Source of the DNA: Streptomyces candidus
Lineage (GTDB): Bacteria > Actinomycetota > Actinomycetes > Streptomycetales > Streptomycetaceae
Direction of reading: 5' to 3'
Length of the DNA: 64,000 nucleotides
Assembly: GCF_014207445.1 (NCBI RefSeq)
Contig: NZ_JACHEM010000010.1
Location: 1-64,000 of the forward strand
Within the stretch, counting starts at the first letter, position 1. Each line of letters opens with the position of its first letter. The notes beneath the pieces were generated by a model. That model saw only the letters and a program-made list of their open reading frames with translations. It was not told where the DNA came from and did no database searches. Shown here in pieces: positions 24,829 through 33,700 of the stretch. The position numbers were made by a program, and so were the translations under genes.

Positions 24829-26403
24829 CTACTCGCAGACCGTTCCCGCGGCGGGGACCTTGCCGTCGAGCAGGTAGCCGTCCACGGCCGACTTCACGCA
24901 CGCACTGCTGCCGTTGTACGCGCCGTGCCCCTCGCCCTTGTACGTCAGCTCGACGCCGACGCCCTTGCCCAGCTTCTCGGCCATCTTCCGGGCGCCCTCG
25001 TACGGCGTCGCAGGGTCCCCCGTGGTGCCGATCACGACGATCGGTGCGGCCCCCGGAGCGCTCACGTTCGGCGTCTCCCACTGGCCGGGCACCGGCCACG
25101 TCGAGCAGCCGGACAGGCCCCAGGCGAGGAAGTCGCCGAAGACCGGGGACGCCCCGCGGAAGTCCGCGACCTTCGACTTGGCGTAGGCGAGGTCGTAACG
25201 CTCCTTGGAGTCAACGCAGTTGACGGCGGCGTTGGCCGCACCGATGTTGCTGTACGTACCGTCCTGGTTGCGGCCGTTCATGGCGTCCGCGAGGACGAGG
25301 AGCAGGGAGCCGTTGCCGCCCTCCGCCTCGTCGAGACCCTGCTCCAGGTACTGCCAGAAGTCCTTCGAGTAGAGCGTCTGGACGATCCCGTTGGTTGCCT
25401 GACTCTGCGTCAGTTGCCGTCCGTGGCCCGCCGGGACCGGCTTCTTGTCGAGGCGCTGGAGGAGCGCGACGATGTTGTCCTCGATCTCCTCCGGGGTGCT
25501 GCCCGCCAGCTTGCAGTCGTCGCCGCGCGCCACGCAGTCCTTGGCGAAGTTGTTCAGCGCCAGCTGGAAGCCCTTCGCCTGGCCCAGCGAGCTCTCCTCT
25601 GCCTTCTGCGTGGGGTCCACCACCGCGTCGAACACGGCCCTGCCGACCTTCGCCGCGAACAGGTGCGCGTAGACGCCGCCCAGTTCGGTGCCGTACGAGA
25701 TGCCGAAGTAGTGCAGCTTCTCGTCGCCCAGCACCTGTCGCATCAGGTCCAGGTCCCTCGCCGCGTTGACGGTGCCGACGTGCGGCAGCATGCCGCCGGA
25801 GTTCTGCCGGCAGGACTCGGAGTACTTCTTGAGGCCGTCGGCGAACTGCTTCTCCTCGGCGGCGTCGTCCGGGGTCATGTCCGAGGCGTAGTACGTGTCG
25901 AGCGTCTTGGCGTCCGCGCACTCCACGGGGGCGCTGCGGCCCACCCCGCGCGGGTCGAAGCTGACCAGGTCGTACCGGGAGCGCAACTTCTCGTAGTCCT
26001 TGGCGGCGCTCGGCAGCGTGGTGATGCCGGAGCCGCCGGGGCCGCCGAAGTTGTAGATCAGCGAGCCGATGCGCTTCTTCTTGTCGGCGGCCTCGGCCCG
26101 GATCAGGGCCAGGTCGATCAGGTCGCCGTCCGGCTTCGCGTAGTCGCGCGGCACCTTCATCGTGGCGCACTGCCAGGGGGTGCCGCCGGGCAGCGGCGAC
26201 GGCTTGTCACCCTCGCCCTGGGCGGACGTCGGAGCCGGACAGTCCGCCCACTTCAGTTGCTGGGCGGAGAGGTCCTGCTTCTTGTCGCCGGAGTCCTTGT
26301 TGCCGCCCGTTGCGCCGCTCCCGCCGGAACACGCGGACAGGGACAGCAGGAGGGCGGCGGAGGCGGCCAGCACCGGGGCGCGCCGCACGGAAGAGGTAGG
26401 CAT
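24829..26403 (-). CDS. Secreted lipoprotein S33 peptidase, tandem paralog
   Basis: Encodes 524 aa. Signal MPTSSVRRAPVLAASAALLL ends in LSACSGG, a lipobox. The same motifs as its downstream paralog are present: LIYNFGGPGGSG, YDLVSFDPRGVGRS, GISYGTELGGVYAHLF, IGTTGDPATPYEG and KGEGHGAYNGS. The two genes lie head to tail and have evidently arisen by duplication, then diverged mainly in the cap region. Substrate preference may differ. ATG 26403 is chosen over ATG 26412 because the signal peptide begins there. Confidence 0.88.
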   Translation of the reverse strand: MPTSSVRRAPVLAASAALLLSLSACSGGSGATGGNKDSGDKKQDLSAQQLKWADCPAPTSAQGEGDKPSPLPGGTPWQCATMKVPRDYAKPDGDLIDLALIRAEAADKKKRIGSLIYNFGGPGGSGITTLPSAAKDYEKLRSRYDLVSFDPRGVGRSAPVECADAKTLDTYYASDMTPDDAAEEKQFADGLKKYSESCRQNSGGMLPHVGTVNAARDLDLMRQVLGDEKLHYFGISYGTELGGVYAHLFAAKVGRAVFDAVVDPTQKAEESSLGQAKGFQLALNNFAKDCVARGDDCKLAGSTPEEIEDNIVALLQRLDKKPVPAGHGRQLTQSQATNGIVQTLYSKDFWQYLEQGLDEAEGGNGSLLLVLADAMNGRNQDGTYSNIGAANAAVNCVDSKERYDLAYAKSKVADFRGASPVFGDFLAWGLSGCSTWPVPGQWETPNVSAPGAAPIVVIGTTGDPATPYEGARKMAEKLGKGVGVELTYKGEGHGAYNGSSACVKSAVDGYLLDGKVPAAGTVCE

Positions 26404-26495
26404 GCCCCCCATCGTGCGCTGTGGCCCTACGGGCCGCGCGCGCCGGGGTCCATGCGAGTGCCGCCGCGCGCGTGCGTACGGCGCGGACGGGCCGG

Positions 26496-29282
26496 TCAGA
26501 GCGCGCCCTTGCGGGTCATGCTGTTGAAGCACAGCCAGCCCGGCAGCACCGGCAGCCAGAACGTCAGCAGCCGGTACAGCAGTACGGCGGGGGTCGCGAC
26601 GTCCGGGGGCACCTTCGCCACCACGGTCAGCGCGGTGAACAGCGACAGTTCGACCGCGCCGACGCCGCCCGGTGTCGGCACCGCTGAACCGGCCGCGTTG
26701 GCCGTCAGGAACACCACGGCGATGAGGGCGTAGCTGAGGTCGTCGACACTGCTGCCCCCGAAGGCGCGGATCGACGCGTCCAGACACATGATGAAGACAA
26801 TGGTGAGCATCACCATGCCGCCGATGCCGGTGGCCAGCTTCCTGGGTCGCTGCAGCACGTCGAGCATGCGCGGGACCACACCCGCGAACAGCGAACGCAG
26901 CCGGGTGACGATGAACTTGCGCAGGAACGGCACCGCCGTGACGATCATCGCCAGGACCGCCGCCGTCAGCAGACCGGCGATCACCGTCCGGGACGGGTTG
27001 TCCCAGGAGGTCTGCTCGGTTCCGGTCACATAACCGAAGATCATCAGCAGGCCGATGTGGCTGGCCAGGCCGAACAGCTGGGACGCGCCCACACTCGCCA
27101 CGGCCAGTCCCGGGCGTACTCCCGCCTTCTGCAGGAAGCGGGTGTTGAGCGCCACACCGCCGATCGCGGCCGGGGCCACCAGCTTGACGAACGATCCGGC
27201 GACCTGCGCCTTCACGGTCTGCCAGAACGGCACCTTCTCCGGGACGAATCCCAGCAGGCTCATCGCCGCCGCCACGTAACTGAGCGCGGAGAGCAGGGCC
27301 GCCACCAGGACCCAGCCCCAGTTCATGGTGGCGAACGCGTCCGTGACCGGATTCTTCAGCAGGCTCGAAATCAGGATGTACGCGGCGAAGGCGCCCGCCA
27401 GCACGCTGATCAGCGTGCGCGGCGTGATGCGCTCCAACCGGACCGCCTCGACCGGCGCCTGTGGGCGGATGAGCAGCACCTGGTGGCGGATCTGCGTAAG
27501 CAGGTCCTCTTCGCGGGCTCCCTCCGTGGCCTCGTCGAGAGCCTCCTTCTCGGCCTTCTTCTCCGCCCGTACCGCCTTGCGCCCGCCGGGAGCCGCGGCC
27601 TTCTCGTCCCTCTCGCGGACGCGGGCCTCCTTTGCGAGCCGCGACGCTTCGAGCACCGCCTCGCGGTGCCGCTGCGACCGTTCACGGCTCAGCCGGCGCA
27701 ACGTCGCGCGCGTGGAGCGGCTCAGCGCGATCGGCTGGAGGAGGGGAAGGCTGTCGGCGACCGTGTCGGGCCCCAGCACCTTCACGGCGGCGGCGACAGC
27801 CCGCTCGGCGCCCGTCCGCAGCCCCAGGGTCGTCAGGAGCTGCGCCACGTCCATCCTCAGCACGACGTCGCCCGCGGCGATCTCGCCGCCCCGCAGATCG
27901 GTGAGTATCACCGTGCCGGAACGATCCACCAGAATCGCGTCACCGGCGAGCCGCCGGTGCGCGATGCGCCGTGACTGGAGGGCCTTCACCTGGCGCCAGG
28001 CGTCCCGCATCAGCTCGTCGGTGATCGCCTCGTCCGGCAGCGAGTCCAGCGTCCGCCCGCCCAGGTGCTCGTACACGAGCATCACGGCGTCCGGTCCGAG
28101 CTCGGACGTCGCGATCAGCTTGGGGGCGTTCGCGCCGGCCGCGATGGCCGCGTAGGCGAGCAGCGCCTCCTGCTCCAGGGCCTGCCGCAGCGACTGGATG
28201 GAGCGCCGCTGGGTGATGCCGCGCAGAGTGACGCGCCGCCACACCCGGTAGAAGAAGCCGTGCGCCTGCTGCTCGCGGTCCACGACGGTGATGTCGAGGG
28301 GCGGGCCGTCCTCCAGGGTGACGATGTAGCGCCGTCCCCGGTCGCCCTGGTCGGTGAGGTCCAGGGGCTCCTCGGCGCGCATGGCGCTCACGGGGCGGAA
28401 GCCCACGTGCCGCAGTCCGGCGAGCAGGGTCTGCCCGGTGGGACGGACGTTGGGGGAGCCCACCGCGTAGAGGGTGGCGTAGGCGACGGTCCAGCCGATC
28501 AGGACGGTGACGACGATCGACAGGGGTGTGGTCTGGCCGCTGACGAGCACCGTGAACGCGTTGACGAGCAGTACCGCCCACAGCGCGACCCGCCAGCGCG
28601 GCCTGCGTGCCATGCCGACGGCCGTCATGTAGGCGATGACGGGCGCGAGGTAGCCGTGCACCGGGTCGGTGAGGACGTTGCCGCCGTCGGGGGAGAGCCG
28701 GGTGAGCGCCTCCCGGACGCTGTCGGGCGCGGGGCCCGACACCCACAGGTCGGTGGCGAGAGCGACACCGTGAGCCAGTACGGCGGCCAGGACGCCGTCG
28801 GCGATCCGCAGTCCGTCACGTTTGATCAGCCGCTCGATGGCGAAGCCGACGGGAAGGATGAGGACGGCGATGCTGGAGATGAGACCGGCCAGCCGCACCA
28901 GGACGACCGGGGTCTGCTTGGTGCCCTCCAGGATGTCCTTCTCCAGCCCGGAGGCGGTGCCGTGCGCGAACGCCGCCAGGGCGATCACACAGACGATGCC
29001 GAGCACCCCGGTCAGCAGCCGTACGAGGTCGGCGGGGCGGTGCACGCGGGCGGCGAGCAGCGGCTCGTCGCCGGAGACGCGCTCCACGTATCCCTCGTCG
29101 CTGAGGTCGGTTTCGGTGGAGCCGGATGCGGCTCCACCGGAGGACACGAGCGTCGCACCGCTCGTGGCGGTGGTCGCTCTGTCCGTGACGGCGGTCTCCG
29201 CGAGTTCCTCCTCCGCGAGAGGGCCGCCGGAATCCGGCCGCGGGACGGCGTCAGGAGCGCCTGCCGCCTGCTGTGGCTGCAC
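26496..29282 (-). CDS. MprF/YbhN-type flippase-domain protein with kinase-like middle domain
   Basis: A 928-aa membrane protein. A disordered N-terminus precedes about six helices (70-300). A soluble middle part contains MLVYEHLGGRTLDSLP, then HRRLAGDAILVDRSGTVILT and DLRGG, which resembles a kinase or ABC1 lobe with degenerate HRD and DFG positions. The C-terminal 300 residues form the lysylphosphatidylglycerol-synthase TM (flippase-like) domain, with VAPAAIGGVALNTRFL and VPTPGGVGAVELSLF. Lipid translocation is suspected. GTG 29282 is selected because AAGGAG lies six nt upstream; a GTG 14 codons earlier has no such site. Confidence 0.82.
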   Translation of the reverse strand: MQPQQAAGAPDAVPRPDSGGPLAEEELAETAVTDRATTATSGATLVSSGGAASGSTETDLSDEGYVERVSGDEPLLAARVHRPADLVRLLTGVLGIVCVIALAAFAHGTASGLEKDILEGTKQTPVVLVRLAGLISSIAVLILPVGFAIERLIKRDGLRIADGVLAAVLAHGVALATDLWVSGPAPDSVREALTRLSPDGGNVLTDPVHGYLAPVIAYMTAVGMARRPRWRVALWAVLLVNAFTVLVSGQTTPLSIVVTVLIGWTVAYATLYAVGSPNVRPTGQTLLAGLRHVGFRPVSAMRAEEPLDLTDQGDRGRRYIVTLEDGPPLDITVVDREQQAHGFFYRVWRRVTLRGITQRRSIQSLRQALEQEALLAYAAIAAGANAPKLIATSELGPDAVMLVYEHLGGRTLDSLPDEAITDELMRDAWRQVKALQSRRIAHRRLAGDAILVDRSGTVILTDLRGGEIAAGDVVLRMDVAQLLTTLGLRTGAERAVAAAVKVLGPDTVADSLPLLQPIALSRSTRATLRRLSRERSQRHREAVLEASRLAKEARVRERDEKAAAPGGRKAVRAEKKAEKEALDEATEGAREEDLLTQIRHQVLLIRPQAPVEAVRLERITPRTLISVLAGAFAAYILISSLLKNPVTDAFATMNWGWVLVAALLSALSYVAAAMSLLGFVPEKVPFWQTVKAQVAGSFVKLVAPAAIGGVALNTRFLQKAGVRPGLAVASVGASQLFGLASHIGLLMIFGYVTGTEQTSWDNPSRTVIAGLLTAAVLAMIVTAVPFLRKFIVTRLRSLFAGVVPRMLDVLQRPRKLATGIGGMVMLTIVFIMCLDASIRAFGGSSVDDLSYALIAVVFLTANAAGSAVPTPGGVGAVELSLFTALTVVAKVPPDVATPAVLLYRLLTFWLPVLPGWLCFNSMTRKGAL

Positions 29283-29451
29283 GTCCTGCTCCTTCGTCGT
29301 CGTCTCTTCGTGTTCTGGTCTCACCGGTCACCGCCCGGACGATGGTGGCATGACCGGGTGAGGAAGGGGGGCCTCAGGGTGTTGTGCCCCGATTTGCCCC
29401 GAGTGCGGGGTGTGTGCCCGCAGGACGGACGGCACTGTCGGTGCCGTGGTG

Positions 29452-29457
29452 CAGGAT
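29452..29457 (+). promoter_or_regulatory. -10 box, leaderless alkyltransferase-like gene
   Basis: CAGGAT ends 7 nt before ATG 29465 and no ribosome site intervenes. The PPA1309 gene on the minus strand has the same arrangement. Confidence 0.45.
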
Positions 29458-29464
29458 GGGCCGG

Positions 29465-29854
29465 ATGAGCGACGATCCTGCCGTGAGCGACGAGCTCCCC
29501 GAGTACGCGGAACGGGTCCTTGCCGTCGCGGAACAGATCCCGTCCGGCCGCGTCATGACGTACGGGGACGTGGCCGAGTGGCTCACCGAGGGCGGCCCCC
29601 GGCAGGTCGGCCGGGTGATGGCGCTGTACGGCGGGGCCGTGCCCTGGTGGCGCGTGGTCCGCGCGGACGGACAGCTGCTGCCCGGTTCCGAGCTGCGCGC
29701 ACTGGAGCACTACCGGGCCGAGAGGACTCCCCTGCGCACCGCCCCGCGCACCGCCGAGGGGCACCTGCCGCGCCTCGACATGCGGCGGGCCAGGTGGGAC
29801 GGCGGCGCGGTCCCCGGCGACGGCACCGGATGCGGTCGCGGGAACGGCTCCTGA
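29465..29854 (+). CDS. Alkyltransferase-like (ATL/MGMT-fold) protein
   Basis: A 129-aa single-domain MGMT-fold DNA-binding protein. The helix-turn-helix IPSGRVMTYGDVAEWL is intact and resembles the Ada/MGMT DNA-binding domain, but the active-site PCHR motif is replaced by PWWR (60-63), with Trp61 at the catalytic Cys position. This marks an ATL protein, which binds O6-alkylguanine and hands it to nucleotide-excision repair instead of transferring the alkyl group. It lies immediately upstream of the AdnAB recombination genes, as in mycobacteria. The start ATG appears leaderless. Confidence 0.9.
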   Translation: MSDDPAVSDELPEYAERVLAVAEQIPSGRVMTYGDVAEWLTEGGPRQVGRVMALYGGAVPWWRVVRADGQLLPGSELRALEHYRAERTPLRTAPRTAEGHLPRLDMRRARWDGGAVPGDGTGCGRGNGS

Positions 29855-30216
29855 GACGGGCCGCGCGGCGCGGCGGATCGTACGGCTCACACAGTCCAGC
29901 TTCCGCCATGGCACGCCCCCGGGGGCTGTCCGGCGACCGTACGGAGTACCCGCCGCCGCCCCCGGGCGCCCCGGCGGGGACGCGCGTCGCGTCGGCCGTC
30001 GCGGCCCCCGCCGTCGCGGAGCCGCTGCGTCCAGTACCTCTCCTGGCGTAGCGTCGGCACCACGCGGTACGTCCGGCGCGCCCGCCCCAGCGGCCCCGCA
30101 CACCCCGTACCGGACCCCGTACCTCCCGTACCGGGCCCCGCATCATCCGTACAGCACAGTCGTCCACCACGGCCGCAAGGCAGCCAGCACACCACCCACC
30201 AGGACCGGCGATCCAC
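29855..30216 (+). other. 362-nt intergenic region upstream of adnA
   Basis: Contains several imperfect CCGTACCGG repeats (about 30100-30140) and high GC. Presumably holds the adnA promoter. No terminator or RNA gene is recognised. Confidence 0.4.
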
Positions 30217-33200
30217 GTGAGCACCTCCTCCACTTCGGGCCCTCCCGGGACCTCCCGGAACCAGCCGCGCACCTCCCACCGGCCGTACCGGCAGCCCCGG
30301 CGGTCCCCGGGCGCGTACCGGCTGGTCCGGACGGCCCCGGAGCGGACCGGTCCCCCTCTGCTGGACGCACACCAGCGCACGGTGGTTGACCACGGCAGAG
30401 GACCGCTGCTCGTCCTCGCGGGACCGGGCACCGGCAAGACGACCACTCTGGTCGAGGCGGTCGCGTCCCGGATCGCCGCGGGGGGCCGCCCCGAACGGAT
30501 CCTCGTCCTGACCTTCAGCCGCAAGGCGGCCGTGGAACTCCGCGACCGGATGGCGCTGCGCCTGGGCACCCGGCAGGCCCCGCAGGCCACCACCTTCCAT
30601 TCGTTCTGCTACGCCCTGGTCCGCGCCCACCAGGACAGCGACCTGTTCAGCGAGCCGCTGCGGCTGCTGTCGGGCCCCGAACAGGACGTGGCGGTACGCG
30701 AGCTGCTCGCCGGCGAGATCGACCTGGAGAAGAGCGGCCTGGCCCACGTCAGCTGGCCCGACGAACTCCGCGCCTGCCTCACCACCCGCGGCTTCGCCGA
30801 CGAGGTCCGCGCCGTCCTGGCCCGCACCCGCGAACTCGGCCTGGGCCCCGCCGCCCTGAGCGACTTCGCAGGGCGCACCGGCCGCCCCGACTGGAAGGCC
30901 GCCGCGACCTTCCTCGCCGAGTACCTCGACGTCCTCGACATGCAGGGCGTTCTCGACTACGCCGAACTCGTGCACCGCGCGGTGCTGCTCGCCGAACGCG
31001 AGGCGGCGACCGGACGGCTCGCCTCCGCCTACGACGCCGTGTTCGTCGACGAGTACCAGGACACCGACCCCGCCCAGGTGCGGCTGCTGCAGGCGCTGGC
31101 CGGGCAGGGACGCACCCTGGTGGCCTTCGGCGACCCCGACCAGTCGATCTACACCTTCCGTGGAGCCGACGTCGGCGGCATCCTCGACTTCCCGCAGACC
31201 TTCCGCACCACGGACGGCGGCCCCGCCCGGGTGGAGGTCCTCACCACCTCCCGCCGCTCCGGTGCGGACCTGCTGGCCGCCACCCGGCTGCTCACCCGCC
31301 GGATGCCGCTCACCAGGCTTCCCGCGGCGGCCGTACGGGCGCACCGGGAGCTGTACGCCCTGCGCGACGGAGGGCGCGTCGACGTCTTCACGTACCCGAC
31401 GGCCGGCGCCGAACTCGACAACGTGGCGGACATCCTGCGCCGCGCGCACCTGGAGGACGGAGTGCCGTGGAGCGACATGGCGGTCCTCGTGCGCGCGGGC
31501 GGGCGCACGATCCCCTCCGTACGGCGTGCCCTCACCTCGGCCGGCGTCCCCCTGGAGATCGACGGCGACGACCTGCCGCTGCGCCACGAACCGGCGGTGA
31601 CCCCGCTGCTGACCGCACTGCGGGCGGTCGCCCGCGCGGCCCTGGCCAACGCCCCGAGGACGCCCTTCACGGAGACGGACCCCGCAGCGGGAACCGGAAC
31701 GGACGCGGAGCCGCCCGACCCCGGCCGCGGTGACGTCCAGGTGCCGCCCTGGCTCGGCACGGAGACCGCCGTCGAACTGCTCTCCTCACCCCTGGGCGGC
31801 ATGGACGCCGCCGACCTGCGCCGCCTGGGCCGCGCCCTGCGCGACGAGGAGCGCACCGCCGGAAACCAGGTGCCGCCGCCCTCCGACGTACTCCTCGCCC
31901 GCGCCCTCGCCGAACCCGAGCGGCTCGTCGCCCACGACCCGTCGTACGCCCGCGGCGCGCAGACCCTCGGCACCCTGCTGCGCAAGGCACGCGAACTCCT
32001 CGAAGGAGGCGGCACCGCCGAAGAGGCCCTCTGGGCGCTGTGGGACGGCACCGCCTGGCCCGACCGGCTGGAGCGGTCCGCCCTGCGCGGCGGTCCCGCC
32101 GGACGCAACGCCGACCGCGACCTGGACGCCGTGTGCGCGCTGTTCGACACCGCCGCCCGCGCCGAGGAACGCTCCGGGGGGCGCGGCGCGCTCAACTTCC
32201 TGGGGGAGCTGGACGCCCAGGACATCGCCGCCGACACCCTCAGCAAGCGCGTGGTACGGCCCGGAGCGGTACGGCTGATGACCGCACACCGCTCCAAGGG
32301 GCTGGAGTGGCGCCTCGTCGTCGTCACCGGCGTCCAGGAGGGCCTGTGGCCCGACCTGCGGCGCCGCGGTTCCCTCCTGGAGGCGGACCGCATCGGCCGT
32401 GACGGACTCGCCGAACCGCTCACCCCCGGTGCCCTCCTCGCCGAGGAACGCAGACTCTTCTACGTCGCCGCCACGCGCGCGCGTGAACGTCTCGTCGTCA
32501 CCGCCGTGAAGGCCCCCGCCGACGACGGCGACATGCCCTCCCGTTTCCTCAACGAACTCGGCGTCGAGCCGCGTGACGTCACCGGCCGCCCGCGCCGTCC
32601 CCTCGCCGTCTCCGCACTCGTCGCCGAACTGCGTGCCACCACCGTCGACCCGGACGCCTCCGAAGCGCTCCGGGAGGCCGCCGCCCGCCGCCTCGCCAGG
32701 CTGGCCGCCCTCAGTGACGACAACGGGCAGCCGATGGTGCCGTACGCCCACCCGGACAACTGGTGGGGCCTGAACGAGGCGACGCACAGCGCGGTTCCGC
32801 TGCGCGACCGCGACCAGCCCGTCGCCCTCTCCGGCAGCGCCCTCGACCAGCTCGCCAACACCTGCTCCCTCCAGTGGTTCCTGGGCCGCGAGGTCAAGGC
32901 GGACGCGCCCGCCACCGCCGCCCAGGGCTTCGGCAACGTCGTGCACGTACTGGCCGACGAGGTCGCCTCCGGCCGTACCCCCGCCGACCTGGCCGTCCTC
33001 ATGGAACGCCTCGACTCGGTGTGGGACGCGCTGGCCTTCGACGCCCCCTGGAAGTCCCGGCAGGAGAAGGAGCACGCGCGCGTGGCGCTGGAACGCTTCC
33101 TCCAGTGGCACGTCACCGACCGTGGCGGACGCACCGTCGTCGCCACCGAACACGGCTTCGACGTGACCCTGGAGGCGGGCGGCGAGTACCAGGTACGCAT

Positions 33201-33624
33201 CCGCGGCTCCATGGACCGCGTCGAAACGGACGCACAGGGCCGGGCGTACGTCGTCGACTTCAAGACCGGCAAGTCCGCCCCCACCCGCGACGAGGTCGCC
33301 CACCACCCCCAGCTCGCCGTCTACCAGCTGGCGGTCCGCGAAGGTGCCGTGGACGAGGTGTTCGGCGGCGCGCGCCCCGAGCCCGGCGGCGCCGAACTCG
33401 TGCAGCTGCGCCAGGCCGCCGCCAAGAAGGACGGCGGCGAGGCCGTGCCCAAGATCCAGGCCCAGGAACCGCTGGCGGGGGAGTGGGTCGGCGACCTGCT
33501 GGCCACGGCCGCCGGGCGGGTACTGGACGAACGGTTCGCACCGAGTACCGGCCAGCAGTGCACGCACTGCACGTTCCGTGCCTCCTGCAGCGCCCAGCCC
33601 GAGGGCAAGCACATCGTCGAATGA
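30217..33624 (+). CDS. adnA: AdnA-type helicase-nuclease subunit with Fe-S nuclease domain
   Basis: A 1135-aa SF1A UvrD-like motor fused to a PD-(D/E)xK nuclease. Walker A AGPGTGKT is at 69-76 and the DEYQD box near 279. The nuclease motif VDFKTGK is near 1013, followed by HHPQLAVYQ. Cys883, Cys1115, Cys1118 and Cys1124 make the AddB-type iron-sulfur staple around the nuclease. AdnA pairs with AdnB to unwind and resect double-strand breaks in actinobacteria, which lack RecBCD. GTG 30217 is weakly supported by AGGA. It is followed after 76 nt by adnB. Confidence 0.88.
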   Translation: MSTSSTSGPPGTSRNQPRTSHRPYRQPRRSPGAYRLVRTAPERTGPPLLDAHQRTVVDHGRGPLLVLAGPGTGKTTTLVEAVASRIAAGGRPERILVLTFSRKAAVELRDRMALRLGTRQAPQATTFHSFCYALVRAHQDSDLFSEPLRLLSGPEQDVAVRELLAGEIDLEKSGLAHVSWPDELRACLTTRGFADEVRAVLARTRELGLGPAALSDFAGRTGRPDWKAAATFLAEYLDVLDMQGVLDYAELVHRAVLLAEREAATGRLASAYDAVFVDEYQDTDPAQVRLLQALAGQGRTLVAFGDPDQSIYTFRGADVGGILDFPQTFRTTDGGPARVEVLTTSRRSGADLLAATRLLTRRMPLTRLPAAAVRAHRELYALRDGGRVDVFTYPTAGAELDNVADILRRAHLEDGVPWSDMAVLVRAGGRTIPSVRRALTSAGVPLEIDGDDLPLRHEPAVTPLLTALRAVARAALANAPRTPFTETDPAAGTGTDAEPPDPGRGDVQVPPWLGTETAVELLSSPLGGMDAADLRRLGRALRDEERTAGNQVPPPSDVLLARALAEPERLVAHDPSYARGAQTLGTLLRKARELLEGGGTAEEALWALWDGTAWPDRLERSALRGGPAGRNADRDLDAVCALFDTAARAEERSGGRGALNFLGELDAQDIAADTLSKRVVRPGAVRLMTAHRSKGLEWRLVVVTGVQEGLWPDLRRRGSLLEADRIGRDGLAEPLTPGALLAEERRLFYVAATRARERLVVTAVKAPADDGDMPSRFLNELGVEPRDVTGRPRRPLAVSALVAELRATTVDPDASEALREAAARRLARLAALSDDNGQPMVPYAHPDNWWGLNEATHSAVPLRDRDQPVALSGSALDQLANTCSLQWFLGREVKADAPATAAQGFGNVVHVLADEVASGRTPADLAVLMERLDSVWDALAFDAPWKSRQEKEHARVALERFLQWHVTDRGGRTVVATEHGFDVTLEAGGEYQVRIRGSMDRVETDAQGRAYVVDFKTGKSAPTRDEVAHHPQLAVYQLAVREGAVDEVFGGARPEPGGAELVQLRQAAAKKDGGEAVPKIQAQEPLAGEWVGDLLATAAGRVLDERFAPSTGQQCTHCTFRASCSAQPEGKHIVE

Positions 33625-33687
33625 CCACCACGGCCGACGTCGTGCCTGGTGAGAGATGCTGCGGCCGGCGTTGTCAGTGGGGACGGA

Positions 33688-33693
33688 TAGCCT
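33688..33693 (+). promoter_or_regulatory. -10-like box before adnB start
   Basis: TAGCCT ends 7 nt before GTG 33701, matching the leaderless arrangement seen elsewhere. A start independent of adnA is therefore possible in addition to read-through. Confidence 0.35.
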
Positions 33694-33700
33694 TTTCGAG

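Noticed and set aside
33656..33700. ATG start for adnB 15 codons earlier
   Set aside because: No ribosome site; GTG 33701 matches the conserved N-terminus and a -10-like box.
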